A stretch of DNA of 64,000 nt from Liolophura sinensis (Eukaryota; Mollusca; Polyplacophora; Chitonida; Chitonidae). The translations under genes were made by a program, and so were the position numbers. Shown piece after piece: positions 42,801-57,800 of the stretch; position 1 is the stretch's first letter, and the number at the start of each line of letters is the position of its first letter. The stretch covers positions 19,973,501 to 20,037,500 of the forward strand of contig NC_088303.1 of NCBI RefSeq assembly GCF_032854445.1, read 5' to 3'. The notes below the pieces were generated by a model, which was not told the DNA's origin, made no database searches, and was given only the letters and a program-made list of their open reading frames with translations.

Positions 42801-45800
42801 TACCGACCCCTTCCTGCCCCGACCGCTGGCTGGAACCTCCTACCTAAAACCAGACCAAAGACTAATTGCGTACTTTTTATTTCAAAATTTAAGATCAGAT
42901 CATCACGTGATGGACTGACAGCGAGCTTCTGCAGTTTCCAGGCCATTTAAAATAATTTTTTTCAAACTTTGTAGCCCACTTAGACGTGCACATGCATATA
43001 CAATTTAATAAGCGGTTCTGTAGAGGAAGACTGTCCAATATCAAGTATGTCAGGAGGGCGTGACATTTCGCAGTCCATCATGTAGCAGAAGCGGTGATAA
43101 TGAACACTGTCAGCCAATGGCATCTGTGATTGGGAGTTTCTAAAAAAAGTGGCAAAAAGCAATTTCTAGAAAAGAAAATAGCTAGTTGTATGAGAACAAC
43201 ATGCTTCCAACTTTCACCTCAGAAGCCTAATAAAGAAAACTCTGTATATTAATAGTTCACTAAAGTTTGGCTTTTTTGGTTGAAGAGATTATGCCATGGG
43301 TGTTGTTCAGCCAGTAGAAGGAACGACATGGCTCAACAATGTCATATGCAAGCCACAGGTCGATAGGTCGATAGTTTGTCCCCGGGACGGCTGGATGACG
43401 ACCTCAGTTTGTGAGTCTGGGGATATCATCGCCAGTTGCTACGACGCCGCTGAATGTTTCGGGAACCGATCCAGTGAGTACAAGTCAAGTTTTACTGATA
43501 ATGAAATATGGTTTCAAGTGTAGTTTCATTATGGCAGAGAACAAAAGCGTAAAGCGCTAAATCGGCCATCCTTTTTATTTTTCACCTAAATAGTATTTCT
43601 AGCATATAGTTCGATTTAGTGGGCTAATTAAGCTTAATGGAATTAAGGGAATGTCACTCCAGAATTATAATGTAGAAGAACGTATCCACTCCTTTTTAAG
43701 CTAGGAGAAAATTAAGGGTATAGTTCATTCTCATTTGTATGTTATAATGCAACTTGGTTTCAGTACTGATTGTGGCGTGCATCATTCATTAGAATGGAAA
43801 CGCCATTAAATAAAACATCACCACCACCACCATTCCTTTTCATTGCGAAGAATAAGAATATTGTAATAGGAATCTGACAATTAAAGAAACCAGATTGATT
43901 ATGGTGGGGAGTGGTTTAACCGATGGCAGCATATATAGTGTAGTGAATTCGTTTCTGTACGAGGAATCTGGGAAAATGGAGAAGATGTACTGATTTTGCA
44001 AATGAGGAAATTATGGTGTAGCATCATAGATAGATAGATCAAGCAAGCCGGACATTGAACCATTTTTCCTGAAATTACAATGTTTAGCCCCTTAGAAGTT
44101 ATGCGTTGACTATAGACACAGTTAGATAAAAACTGGGTGAGTAGATTGGAGTAAAAGTGAACCTTGGCATGTAGGTTATCCGACGCAAACACAAATTACT
44201 TGTTAAAGTAAAATTACTGTGCGCGAAATATGCTGAAGTTACGGTATACCCTCCTGCTTGGATGTTGCATATTCTGTGCGCAAAGTTTAACACTGATTGA
44301 GCCACCAGACTGGAGCTTACGTGGACATTAACAAAACGTTCACGGGAGACGTGGAATAACTGACATATAGACGAACAGGAATGATATGGATTCCTCCACC
44401 AACTACGCTGAGGCCAATAATTTGTAACAAAACTAAGTACAGTTGAGTGCGGATTCAATATCGAATTTACCATAGACTGAAAAATACCGCCTGCACTAAT
44501 TCGGATACGATGGCAGTGTGTACGATAAAGATCCAAACGCTGAGTGCGCTTGGGGACTAAAAGTTCGAACGATGATATCCTAATACAAAAGAGCAACGTG
44601 CGCTTTCTCACCATCATAATGCTAGTCCTCGTCGTATACGTGAAATATTCAAGTGCAAGGCGAAAAACTCCAATCAAATAAATACTTGTAAATAAATATA
44701 AAGAAATCCGTTACCGAGTGGGTTAAGTCGCTTACCTTTCAATCGCTTGGACACAAGATCGAGGATTTAAGCGTGACAGTGGACCGGGACAAATGAAGCC
44801 GTTGCCGAGTGGGTTAAGTCGCTTGCCTTTGAATCGCTTGGATACATGGTGGAGAATTCAAGCGTTGCAGTAGACAGGGCATTTCTCTCGTTCTCACTGT
44901 TTGTGTGGCCATGGTAACAATTGGCGGTCGACGACGCCATAAGGCCTTGGTGACAATAAGCCGTCGACGGCGCTCGTGTGGCCTTGGTGACAATTGGCTG
45001 TCGACGACGCCATAAGGCCTTGGTGACAATAAGCGGTCGACGATGCTCGTGTGGCCTTTGTGACAATAAACGGTCGACGGCGCTCGTGTGGCCTTTGTGA
45101 CAATAGGCGGTCGACGATGCTCTTATGGCCTTGGTGACAATATGCGGTCGACGACGCTCTTATGGCCTTGGTGACAATTGACGGTTGATGACGCTCTTAT
45201 GGCCATAGTGACAATAAGCGGTCGACGACCCTCGTGTGGACTTGGTGGCAACAGGCGGTCGAGGGCGCTCGTGTGGCCTTTGTGACTTTAAGCGGTGGAC
45301 GACGCTCGTGTGGCCTTGGTGACAATAGGCGGCCGACGACGTTCGTGTGGCTTGGTGGCAATAGGCGGTCGTCAACGCTTCTTTGGCGTTTGTGACTTTA
45401 AGCAGTCGACAATAGGCGGTGGACGACGCTCGTGTGGCCTTTGTGACTCTAAGCGGTCGACGACGCTTGTGTGACCTTGGTGACAATAGGCGGTCGACGA
45501 CGTTCGTGTGGCCTTAGTGGCAATAGGCGGTCGACGGCGCTAGTTTGGCCTTTGTGACTTTAAACGGTCGACGACGCTCGTGTGACCTTGGTGACAATAG
45601 GCGGTCGACGACGCTCGTGTGGCTTGGTGGCAATAAACGTTCGACGGCGCTAGTTTGGTCTTTGTGACTTTAAGTGGTCGACGACGCTCATGTGACCTTG
45701 GTGACAATAGGCGGTCGACGACGCTCGTGTGGCCTTGGTGGAAGTAGGCGGTCGACGGCGCTAGTTTGGCCCTTATGACTTTAAACGGTCGACGACGTTC

Positions 45801-48800
45801 GTGTGGCCTTGGTGGTAATAGGCGGTCGACGATGCTCGTGTGGCTTGGTGGCAATAGGCGGTCGACGACTTTCGTGTGGCCTGTATGACCTTAAATGGTT
45901 GACGACGCTCGTGTGGCTTGGCGGCAATAGGCAGTCGACGACGCTAGTTTGGCCCTTGTGACTTTAAACGGTCGACGACGTTCGTGTGACCTTGGTGACA
46001 ATAGGCGGTCGATGACGCTCGTGTGACCTTTGTGACTTTAAACGGTCGACGACGTTCGTGTGACCTTGGTGACATTAGGCGATCGGCGACGCTCGTGTGA
46101 CCTTGGTGACAATAGGTGGTCGACGACGCTTGTGTGGCTTGGTGGCATTAGGCGGTTGACGACGCTAGTTTGGCCTTTGTGGCTTTAAGCGGTCGATGAC
46201 GCTCATGTGACCTTGGTGACAATAGGCGGTCGACGACGCTCGTGTGATTGACTGACAGGGCAGGTAGGGTTAACCCTGCAGCCTTGGTCACGCTTGAATA
46301 AGTGTGCCATCCCTAAAATTCAGCTTAGGCAAGGCATAACCTGTATTTGCCTATCTCTCATACCACCCAGTCAGAATCAATTCTGTATACCGTTAAGATC
46401 ATGCCAGTTCCCTATCCGGTCGGACGTTTTGGTTGTGTTTTACCGGTACGGATGTTACATTTACTTTATCTCGCCTATTTGCAGAAGGTGAGTATTTCTC
46501 CCATCCTGAGTTGCACCCTTATCAGCGTCTGCGACTGGTTGAAGGACCGAGCCGTATGGAAGGACGGTTAGAGATTCTATACAATAACACGTGGGGGACG
46601 ATTTGCCGAGACAACTGGACAGTGCGAGAAGCAAGCGTTGCCTGTAGGACCATGGGATATCTGTAAGGCTTTCTGCTCTAATTATAATAACAATTGTACT
46701 GGAGGGATAGTAGATGATTAGAATCTTCGTTGTATTCTCGTTAAGGACTGATCCATCTAGATCATGTGCCTTTCCCTCGCTGGCTCATTAATAAAGGGTT
46801 ACTCTCCTCGGAATCGATCCCCCTTTTTGACGGAGGAAGCCACACGCTCGATCCTGCTATTATTGTAAGTTCAGTGGCTTTATGTCAGGAGGTCCGTCAG
46901 GTACCTGTGGTTTTTCTCCGGATTGTATCCGGTTTCGTCAATATGTTAAAACTTCACCGCCATTGAATACATGAAACATTGCTAAATGCGGTAATAACCT
47001 ACTATCATATGAATAAATATAGCTACTAAATATATCATACGAATAAATATAGCTACTAAATAAACACCTTATGATGTCTGTCTGCTCGATGTATTTATGA
47101 TATTTTGTTTCCAGATGAGCAAACTATCAACAGATATCAGTCCTCTTACCTCTGTCGCTGATTTCGGGTGAAACCATTTTATTTTTACAGAGGCCAAGGG
47201 CGAGTGGCAGAGAATGATAGTCCCGGTACCGGGCCTATATTCTTAGATGGCATTACTTGTGTGGATTCCAGTGTAAACTTGTTCACCTGTAAATTACCAG
47301 TTTTAAACCGACATGACTGCACTCACTATGAAGATGTTGCTATTCGTTGCGAACCGTCTGGTAAGTTTCGTTCCAAGGTAATTGTCCCGTGATTGTTCTT
47401 CACTGAAATACATGATGAGTGTGTAGTATTTAGTTTCTGGCAAATCACCGTAAATTAGGGATACAAAAAACACCCTCCGTGCGTCCCTTTACTGTCCGTT
47501 AGTCCGTCAGTTTGTCACAGGTTTTACAGGACAAAAAGGTCATCGAATACCTGTGCAAATGCGGAGTCGGGAGACCCCGGGATCAACCCGGGTTATGTCA
47601 TACCAAAGACTTTAAAAATGGTAGTGGGTGCAGCCTCGCTTGGAGGCCAACGCTGAGGCGTTAGAGCAAGGATGCATGACGGGTTGGTCCGATGTCAGTA
47701 TAACGACTGGGTGGGTGTCATGTCTGGTGTTTTCGGCATGATGCTTCATTGACGACAGCACTTTGACGGCATGGACTCAACAAAACACAATATATGTACA
47801 CGCACCTAATGACTCCTCGTTGTCATATGGCTGAAAAATTGTTAAGTTCGACGTTAAACCCCAGGCACACACACATACATACATACAGACATCTATGTAT
47901 CAATCACGTGCACTACATGTAGATGCAATTATGGCTAAAAAGTTAAAAAGTAAATGTCACCAATTCACAATTCAACCAATTCAACCTCTGAAAGACTTAT
48001 ACCTCAAGTCTAGGGGCAATGGGACAGAACGCATCTCGCGCTAAGAATATGCTCGTACCCTTTTTCAGATTGTGAGTCGGATCAAACTCTGTGCAATGAT
48101 AACAAAACCTGCATCGATGCTCGTGACCGATGTGACGGTGAGGCAGACTGCCCGGGGGGAGAGGATGAGCGTCAGTGTGGTAAGACATACATGTTTGGTG
48201 CTTCGGGAGGGTGAAACTCATCATCCAGAAGGTTGAGGATTGTTTGTGGGGTATACTTATAGTGTATGTGGGGGTGGGGCGGGGGCGATGCGTAAGAATC
48301 ACTGTGGGGCAAGAAACGCGTCAGTCAGAAGGATGGGGATTGTGTGTGGGGTATACTTACATTGTCTGTGGAGGTGGGGCGGGGGCGATGCATTAGAATC
48401 ACTGTGGGGCAAAAAACGCGTCATTCAGAAGGATGGGGATTGTGTGTGGGGTATATTTACATTGTGTGTGGAGGAGGGTCCTGGGCGGTGCATTAGAATC
48501 ACTGTGGGGCAAGAAACGCGTCAGTCAGAAGGATGGGGATTGTGTGTGGGGTATACTTACATTGTGTGTGGAGGAGGGTCCTGGGCGGTGCATTAGAATC
48601 AGTGAAACGCACCAGTCAGAAAGTTGGGGATTGTGTGTGGGGTATACTTACACTGTGTGTAGCGGTGGGAGGGGGGGGGGGGGCGGTACATTAGAGTCAG
48701 TGTGGGGTGAGAAGCGCATGAGTCAGAAGGTCGGGGATGGTTTGTGGGGTATAGTTATACCGTATGTAGGGTACACTTATAGTGGTTGGAGGTGAGTGGG

Positions 48801-51800
48801 TGAGGGTAGGACTAGGGATATTGTGGTAAGATATACATGTCTTTAACTTTGAGTGGTGAAAAACTAATGAGATGGAAGATTGGGGATGCCTTCCACTATG
48901 GGGATTAACCAAACCTCGTGAGGCTCATGTTCGTGCTGCCTTCGTGTAACATAATAGCTGTTTACTAATTTTAGAAATTGATGACCATTGAAGACATTTC
49001 GAATCCACTATAGAACATGTTATCACAATTGTTTGATGCTTTTATTTCAATTGAAGCCGATAAATATAGGTTAGATTTTTGTTAGAAACTTTCTGTTATA
49101 AGCCGATTCTCTTTTATCTCAATTTTCAAATAGTAATCGCCCAATTACTGATTTACGCTAGGATACAGTATACACATAAATCTATGACGTCACATGTTTT
49201 GCCTCAGATATTAATCGTAGAAGAAACATCTCGAAGATGCAATGTATACGGAACCAGAAGAATCTTTCTAATGAAATGACAATGAAATTTTGTCACAACT
49301 GAGAACGACGAAAGTAAATGGTAATGAATATAGCGTCAGAAATCTCTTGCAGCACGAGGCGATGTCGTCATCCATGGTGCATATATATGACAAAACTCAC
49401 CTGGGTCCGCTTGCACAAAGAGATTGTAGCTACAATCGATTGTACACCCAACAAATGATTGTAGAAGTAGGTTACGCCGCTTGCATAAAGGAATTGTATG
49501 ACTATTCTAAACTCCTTTCGGAATTTTACAGCTTACTACCATATATACTGTCAAGATGCAATTATACAGAGCTCACTGCTCACTGAGAACTACTTGTAAG
49601 AACCGCAACATACACGTCAATGTTTCAGTGATACCGTGTTCCGCAGATGAGTTTGTGTGTGACAGAAACAGTGTGTGTCTTAACCAGCAGGCTCGATGTG
49701 ACGGATCCATGGACTGCCAGGACGGCACGGATGAGACCGGATGTTGTAAGTACGCTGGCTCTAGATCACTGCCATCAGTAGAGTAGCTGGACCGTTGGAG
49801 CTTGCGGGATGCACACTGGTTTGTTTAGGCTTAGCGGAACGTCTTAAGTTGTTTTCCTTAAGCAACCTCGGATGTAGTCAGAACCGTTCCGGTTTCCTCT
49901 ACATATAGGTATGGCCGCCTTCATATCAGCGAAAAATTAAATGCAAGGGGTGAGAGGGAGCATATAAGAACAGAAGTACGTACGTAGACCGGGTGTTGTG
50001 AGTGTAAACAATGTTTACTGACTGCATGATTATAGCGATACTTGCATATAAATTTATCATCAACATCACAACCTACCTGAAATACCTTACAGTCATTCCA
50101 AGACACCCTAAAGACGTTATAGACATCATTGTTAAACCCCAAGCATAAATACATACGTACATTTCGAACATTATTTTCTAATATTTAGTCGGGAATTTGG
50201 AATGATAATTTATATTCTAAACAGAAAAATAAGATCTACAATAAGCCCACAATCTACTTTCATAGATTATGACATATGAAGAATTCTCTTCACAACGCTC
50301 AGTCTGCTGCCTACATCCAACATGATAATTCTAAGTAAAGGTTCATCACGTAATAGCATGTCAGAAAACAGCAGTTTCAGTTCAAAACGATAGACGTGAT
50401 TTAATCTACTAACTGATTAAATAAAAGCTTTGGAAAATCACGCAACCAGATTTCCTTTCATTTCAGGCGTAATCCCCGCACATTATTGGTGTGTTTTGTA
50501 GACTCTCATGACATGGTGTGAACAGCCTAACTGTTTTATTTTTTTGTTCATCTAAATGTATACAGTCTAGTTTGGAGACAAAATCAGTTGATATTGGGTT
50601 ACACTATTTCTTTGAACTGCATTGATTACAGTGGAAGTAAGGGATGATGGGGTTTCGCTTATCCTTGTCGACAACCGGATGTACCCCATATGTTATCAGG
50701 AAGCCACTGGGATGGACGTGGCGGACAGTTTCTGCAAGGCAATTGGAGAGCTGTGAGTGGGTAATTCTTAATATCTGTGTCACATCAAACATAGTGTGTG
50801 CTTCCTCACTGTTATATGTATATGTGTTGTCAGTGTAGACAGTGTCAAATGCTCTGTTAAACTGAACATCCTGTCACTCCAGTTTTAACGGATTTACTCT
50901 GGTTTCATTTAGGGGAGCGTATGAAGCATCACCGGGTAACAGTACCGAAATGGGAGCCCTTCTGTCCAGGTCAAACAGCTCAGATGTACTGCAGGGATTC
51001 TCCGCCCCTGTGGACAGGTGTGTACACGTGTAATCTTAGCAATCTATTTTTATATATCGGCATTCCTATCTTTGCACAATCTTCTACCATATCCACCTTA
51101 TTTTACCATACCTGAGCCATAATGGTTAAAGTTCTGCCAGTGCCTCGCTAGCTCAGATTTATTTGCATATTACAGAAAATCACACATGGGCATGTATATT
51201 TTTACATATCTATCTTACATATATAAATGGAAAATACTTATTTCTCACACCACAACCCCAATATTTCCACTCACGAGCCGAAACATTATTGTTGTCACAA
51301 TCAACTAATGAAATTTATGGTTTCTCACAAGCAGTCTCAAAATATCAAATAAATGACAAGCCATAAAGCGTTTTCTGAAGAATAAACCCATTTAAAGAAA
51401 TAATTTGTGTAGCCACCTAAATATAATTTATTCCGTGTGAGCCCGTTCGATTATACCTTTTACACGTGTCGATTAACTGTTAAGTATTATAACATTCTGC
51501 CACAACTGCTGCAACCAAACTTCCAGTAATATACTGGTATGTCAGCTTTTATAGAAATGCTGTAAAAAGTTTGTTTTGATAAGTATAATGTTTATTTAGT
51601 AGTAAAAGAGTATAAAAAATCTTGAGCAAATCGTCAAACACAAGCCAATTTAAACGACAATATGTATCCATTCTTGAACATTTTAAAATGACCAATTCCT
51701 TCATTATAGATGCCCTGAATAGATGCTCTCCAGTTATAGTCATTCTGTTTGGAATAAATGGAGCTTTTTGCAATGACTTCATTTCATTTTCGTCTTGCAG

Positions 51801-54800
51801 ATCATGTATTCCGTTGGTCTCACGCTGTGTTAAAAAGGGTAAGAAAAATCAGAGCGAGATGACGTCCTGCTAGATACCCAAGCACAATTTAATGACATTA
51901 TTTTCTTTCCAGTTACTCGTGTTAGTGAAGTTCATTGTGTGAACAAATTTGGGCACTTCGGATATACATTTGGGCGTTGCAGAAGTGAATTTGGTCACTT
52001 CAGGCTGCAAAATTGAATTTATCGATTAGCAGTCAGCAGTCAGGATTGCTTTACATTTCTCACTGAGACCTCGTTTTAATTAGGAAATTCAGCACAGGTT
52101 AAAGCGGACACTAAACTAAGCCACTTATTGGAGATTCTGATAATCATGATTCCAGAATATAACATAAAAAAAATCTGGGACAATTTGATGGTTATCTCTC
52201 GAGATGTTCGAACCTTGAAATAATCCAGGTTAACTTTTAATTAGATGATCACCGCTGGCGTTAACATTTTTTCAACATTCTTTACTGATTTTTGGAACGA
52301 CACAAATGATACCTCACGGAATAAATGTTTGGGAAGCCGAACATCTACAGTACTGGTTTCACAGTGTTCCCAGAAACAAGATTTCACTATGATTAAGTTC
52401 TTAACTTACTACAGACCGTGTTGCAGGATGTTTCATGACGGCCAATATAGCAGGCCTGGCCAAGCAAGGTTTTTTTTTAGTTAGCCACCTGATAGATTAG
52501 ACATAATTTGGAGGACAATGAAACTACAGCTATCAATGAAACTGATGCTATATTCTATATATTTATTTTCTGGTACAGACTGTGGCCTGACCAATGGAGA
52601 CAGTGTGCCCAGAAACTTCGCTGATGAATGGACCGGACAGGTTGCTGTCTTCCATTTATCAAGGTTTATTTGCCACGGGACACTGCTCAATTCCAGATTT
52701 GTTCTTTACAACGCTCAGTATTATCAGTAAGCTACAGTTTATATGTCTTTTCATGTTAGCTTCAATTTGATCTAGGGATCTTGCTGTTTCACTTGAATTG
52801 CTTCCAACCCCCTGTTTCCTCCCACCAAAGTGCTGACCGTTGTCATATAAATAAAATATTTTAGGTTGTACAACACCAATCAAATAAATAAGTAAATATT
52901 GTTTCTTCTCCCACGCTATGTTGTTTTTCATATTGCAATGATGCCTAAGACATAAAAACGGCAAAGCGTGCACATGTCAGCATGCTGAAAGGTCTCAACA
53001 ACGAAATACCGCAATACTCTTTAAAGACACGCTTAAACATGTGACGAGTAAAACTGCAAATCGTTCAGTTTGTTTCTATTCTTAGCTATGCAGTTGAAGG
53101 TGTGTATCAAAAGTGATATGGAACATTGATTTTACGATTTGTTTTTCATCAGATCAGTTTGCCCCCAAATACCTCATCATGAACATTGACCTGGGTCAGT
53201 TCATTAAGCGTTTTACCGAATTTTTGACTGTGCATTTTGCAATCAAAACTTTTTTGTTCATTGAGGGACCATTGTCCAGAGGCGGTTATTTTGTGAACTT
53301 TGCATTTTTCCTTTCATTTAATCAGTCACCTAATGAACGTTCTTTGCGGTCCTTGTTCTGTTTAGTTCATTCCCAGAGCTTTGTTGTCGTTGTTAACGCT
53401 TAGTATCATCAGTTTACAATGACTGATCTGGTACTCTGGTATCCGAAACGCTGGTTTTGCTGTTGTGGTTGTGGTCCGTTTTTTTCTTTTTGACAGTTAC
53501 TGTTCTAGTTCGTTCACTTTGCTGCTATAGTTGTGGTCCGTTGTTTTGCTTTTATTGTTCTGGTTTGTTAATTTTTCTATTGTTGTACTGCTGTTTTTTT
53601 TAATTTTGCTGTTGTTGTTATCGTCCATTCATCTTGCTCTTGCTGACCTGATCGTTTCATTTTGCTGTAGTTATTGTGATCCTGTCTTTTCATTTTGCTG
53701 TAGTTATTCTGGTTTGTTAATTTTGCTGTAGTTATTCTGTCCATTCATTTTGCTCTTGTTGACCTGGTGTTTTCATTTTGCTCTTGTTAATCTGGTTTGT
53801 TAATTTTGCTGTAGTTGTTCTGGTCCATTCATTTTGCTGTAGTTGTTCTGGTCCATTCATTTTGCTGTAGTTATTCTGGTCCATTCATTTTGCTGTAGTT
53901 GTCTGGTCCATTAATTTTGCTCATGTTTTTTTGTCTATTCAGTTTGCTGTAGTTGTTCTGGTCCATTCATTTTGCTGTAGTTGTTCTGGTGCATTTATTT
54001 TGCTCATGTTGTTCTTGTCTATTCAGTTTGCTGTAGTTGTTCTGGCCCATTCATTTTGCTGTAGTTGTTCTGGTTCATTCTTTTTGCTTTTGTTGACCTG
54101 GTCTTTTCGTTTTGCTGTTGTTGATCTGGTTTGTTAATTTTGTTGTTGTTTTTCGCTGTTGTTCATCCTTATGAATGCGTCTAGATTTTATATTTACATT
54201 TGTAAGTCGGGGACATGCGATGTCGTTCTGTATGAAATGAAATTTCTTATCACTGCTTTTTTAGTTTTACACTAAGATATACCGTCTGTTCACACTAATG
54301 TCCATTGCATTGGACACTGATTCTTCTGTAGTGCAGTCAACTGTTTTGTTCAATGATTTGGGCATATTTGCATAATATTTATTTTGTTGTGTTTTAAACT
54401 TGGCTATAATTGATACATTATGGTTGACAACTGATATGCGGGTGTGTCTTTCGATGCTTTTGATTCTCTGCAAGGAACGTAAAAAGGGCTTGTCTTAAAT
54501 CTTAAGTCTTAATTTATCACCGTTCCTACATACTTGTGTTTTGAACAAGACTCACAAAGTCAGGTGATCTATTCCAAAACCAACTTTTAACTGACTATAT
54601 TTTATTCCTTTTATAACAGGTTTTTTCGAGCAGGTTTATCTGTTTTGGTGAACAACAAAACGGTGACAGTGGCAAATCAGATTGTAACAGGATCTCATGT
54701 TCTATTGGAACTCACATCAACCGTTGACGAAGCTCATCCGCCATGTTTGCCCGACTCGACGACGACTCTGACAAACCGCTGCTATATAACCATAGACTAT

Positions 54801-57800
54801 CTGGATCCAAAATACGGTAAGGTTGTCTTCTGGTTACAACGCTGCTTACAACATCGTGTGTTTATCGCCATTACTGTACATTATGGGACAAAACACTGAA
54901 AAACAAAACATTACGATATACCTTAGTAAACATGTTTAATTGTGTGTCTATGTATTCAAAACAGAAAAGCTGTTGTATTTTTGCCAGCTGTCAACCAAAA
55001 TGTCTTTCAGGAGATTTTACTTGATGTGGCTGTAGTGCTCGATAAATTACGGATTATGTAGTAAAAGATGAAGTACAACACAGCTAGATTATCGCCAGGA
55101 AGCGCGGTGTGAAACGTTTCCCCTCCAAGGTCTTTCACTTGTCAGCATGTATAATTGACTAAGCTGTACGTTTGCATCAAGAGATTTATTTGGTAGATGG
55201 AACCATATCACCAAGGTCACGTCGAGTAGTCGCTTCCTGTAGTGACTTGTGGCTGATTAACTCGAAACGGATAGGTAGATCCTTACCATCAATCAAAATC
55301 GTCCTTTCACAACTGGGTGAGGTAAAATGACCTATATAGGAAGCAATATTGAACGAACATCAAATTGGCAAGGAATATTTTTCTTTACTTTACTGATCTA
55401 GTAAACGCCAAGTATTATAAGTATGGGCGGCAGCAAGTAGACCTAACTTTAGAGACTAAACGAGAAGTATTATAAGTGTAGGCAGCAGCAAGTAGATCTG
55501 ACTTTAGAGACAATGGTACCTGAGAGTGGAAGGGATGGGGTGGCTGTGGTGATATTCAAGCGCTGACATTTGTACTCTCATAAACCAGATTCACGTTGTA
55601 TAAATAACAAGTGCTAGAATACAGCATTAACACAAATCAAACAAATAAATAAATAAATTTATATCTTTTATCTGTATTCTGTCTTGGAAGAACGTGATTG
55701 TAAGATTGTTTGAACAGATCAAAGCTAAACGCTCAGGCAAGAATTTTGCGTTTCTGTACGGTCTTATGGGACCCAACATTGGCCTGGGTGACCTTGAAGT
55801 GACCAGTGGTTTTGAGATCTCTTGGGCAAGGTCAATGGTATATTATCTATGGTATCGTCATTGTTATAGTATAGCTCATCGCGTCTTGTACCTGACGTCT
55901 TTCTGCATTTAATAAAAACTTGTGATGTATGACTTAATAGGTGACCAAGTGCTCAGAACAGTTGCAGTTGGAATCTACAATTTTACAGAATGCAGCCAAA
56001 CTTTCTCAAATATTAGTTTGTCCAACTCCAGTCTGTGTGTGACGTTAGGAACGTCAAGATCACCAGTATGTGAAGGAGAAACGGTAATGTATTCTTGTTT
56101 CATCTCTGATAGCGGCAATTGCAGCAAGGAATCTTTGTGATACTAGAACAGATCTCGTGGGTCATTTTCATGCTTTTTTAAAGCGTACCAATCAATCTAC
56201 CAGAGGTGGATAGGATGCAGTCTTACCCTAGAAGCCGAAAAGGGTTGGGGGGTTATTTCTTGAGGCTTTGTTCGGCTTGCTCCGCCTTTCTGTTCGGCTT
56301 GTTCCGCCTTTCTGTTCGGTTTGCTCCGCCTTTCTGCGTCCGTGAACTTAACCACCGTTCATGAAAGCAGGTGTAAAACAGTGAAGTAAATAAAGACGTG
56401 GATACAAATTGGTGTCTTAAACATTTGGTGACAAAACGAAGCTAAAATCTAAACAGCCATTCCTACTAACATGTATGCATAAACTTAGGAATGTCCTCTA
56501 GCCATTTGTTGTTGTTTTGAGCAGACAATGTTCTTGCTCTGTCTATAAAGCTCATTATGTACTTTGTATACTTTCACTTCCTTTTGAAAGAATAGATTAT
56601 AACAAACTGGTCTTGTGATTCTTTACCATAGAATACACGTGTTTATGATCATATTGTAACAGCTCACATCCTTTACCATTGTATCCTTCACCTATATATG
56701 TCGTTTAACCGTTTATCGATACGTGTATGTAATTTACTTATATGTTGCTGATGTTCTGATGACAGAGTAAAGCCTCAAAACATTTAGCCTCAAGGAAGTC
56801 TTTGCTTCTTGAAACTACACAACTTCATTTATTTATTTACTTGATTGGTGTTTGGTGGGTGGAAACCGGGCAGTCCCCCGAGGGAAACCCACGACCATCC
56901 GCAGGCTGTTGAAAGACCTTCCCACGTACGGCCGGAGAGAAAGCCAGCATGAGCTGGACTTGACCTCACAACGACCTCATTGGTGAGAGGCTCCTGGGTC
57001 ATAACGCTGCGCTAACCAACACCATACCATAATAATGTCAACGTAAGGTTAAATTCTTCGAGACTCGTACATTTGCTTTTTCTGTGACTTGAGGGTCTTC
57101 AGGATTACAATGGCACCAGTCTGTTGTGTGAGGACTCCAAAGGATTCTGGACATTGATGGGTACCTACAAAGAGCAACCGTTTGGGTGCTTCAGAGAAAA
57201 TGGCGAAGAGAATATTGCCGTATTTTCGTCTATACAGCCAGACCTACAGCTAATCACGGTTGAAATGGGTAAGTTGAACTATGCACAAAAAGTCCTGTTA
57301 AACTACAGAGGATGATGTCATATAAGAGTTTGCCTGGATTCTGGTGTCTTACAAAACTTTTAACGTCATTTTATATGACCTGCCAAATGCTTTATGTACG
57401 GAAATTTTCTAAATATATATGTTAATGTTTTATCGAAAAGTAATTGATGGTTCCTTTTAAATTGTGAAACGTTAACTGTGAACTGTGAGCTAAGTTCACA
57501 CACGTCCAAATATATGGTTTGACACTGCACAGAATGAATCTGGGAGCCTCCGTGCATGATCGGGGTGGTTAGCGTGCCAGCGCGGCGCAATGGCCCAGGA
57601 GCTTCTCACCAATGCGATCGCTATGAGTCCAAGTCCATGCTCATGCATTCCTCTCCATCCGTACGTGGGAAAGTCTCCCACGTGCAACCTACAGATGATC
57701 GTGGGTTTCCCTGCGCTCAGTTTCCTCTCAGTATAATGCTGGCGGTCGTCGTATAAGTGAAATATTCTTAAGTAAGGCGTATAAAACATCAATCAAATGA

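Noticed and set aside
44706-44900. Functional tRNA-Ser/Leu genes
   Set aside because: Only the D-arm region looks right; the acceptor and anticodon stems do not pair and the B-box is degraded.
44767-45854. Long minus-strand frames with [11 protein letters not shown]-type repeats
   Set aside because: By-products of the 37-bp GTCGAC array.
53113-53403. 96-codon plus frame with an acceptor-like site (tttttcatcag), considered as a middle exon of protease 2
   Set aside because: Exons 33 and 34 join in phase without it, it has no good donor, and it grades into the T-rich minisatellite.
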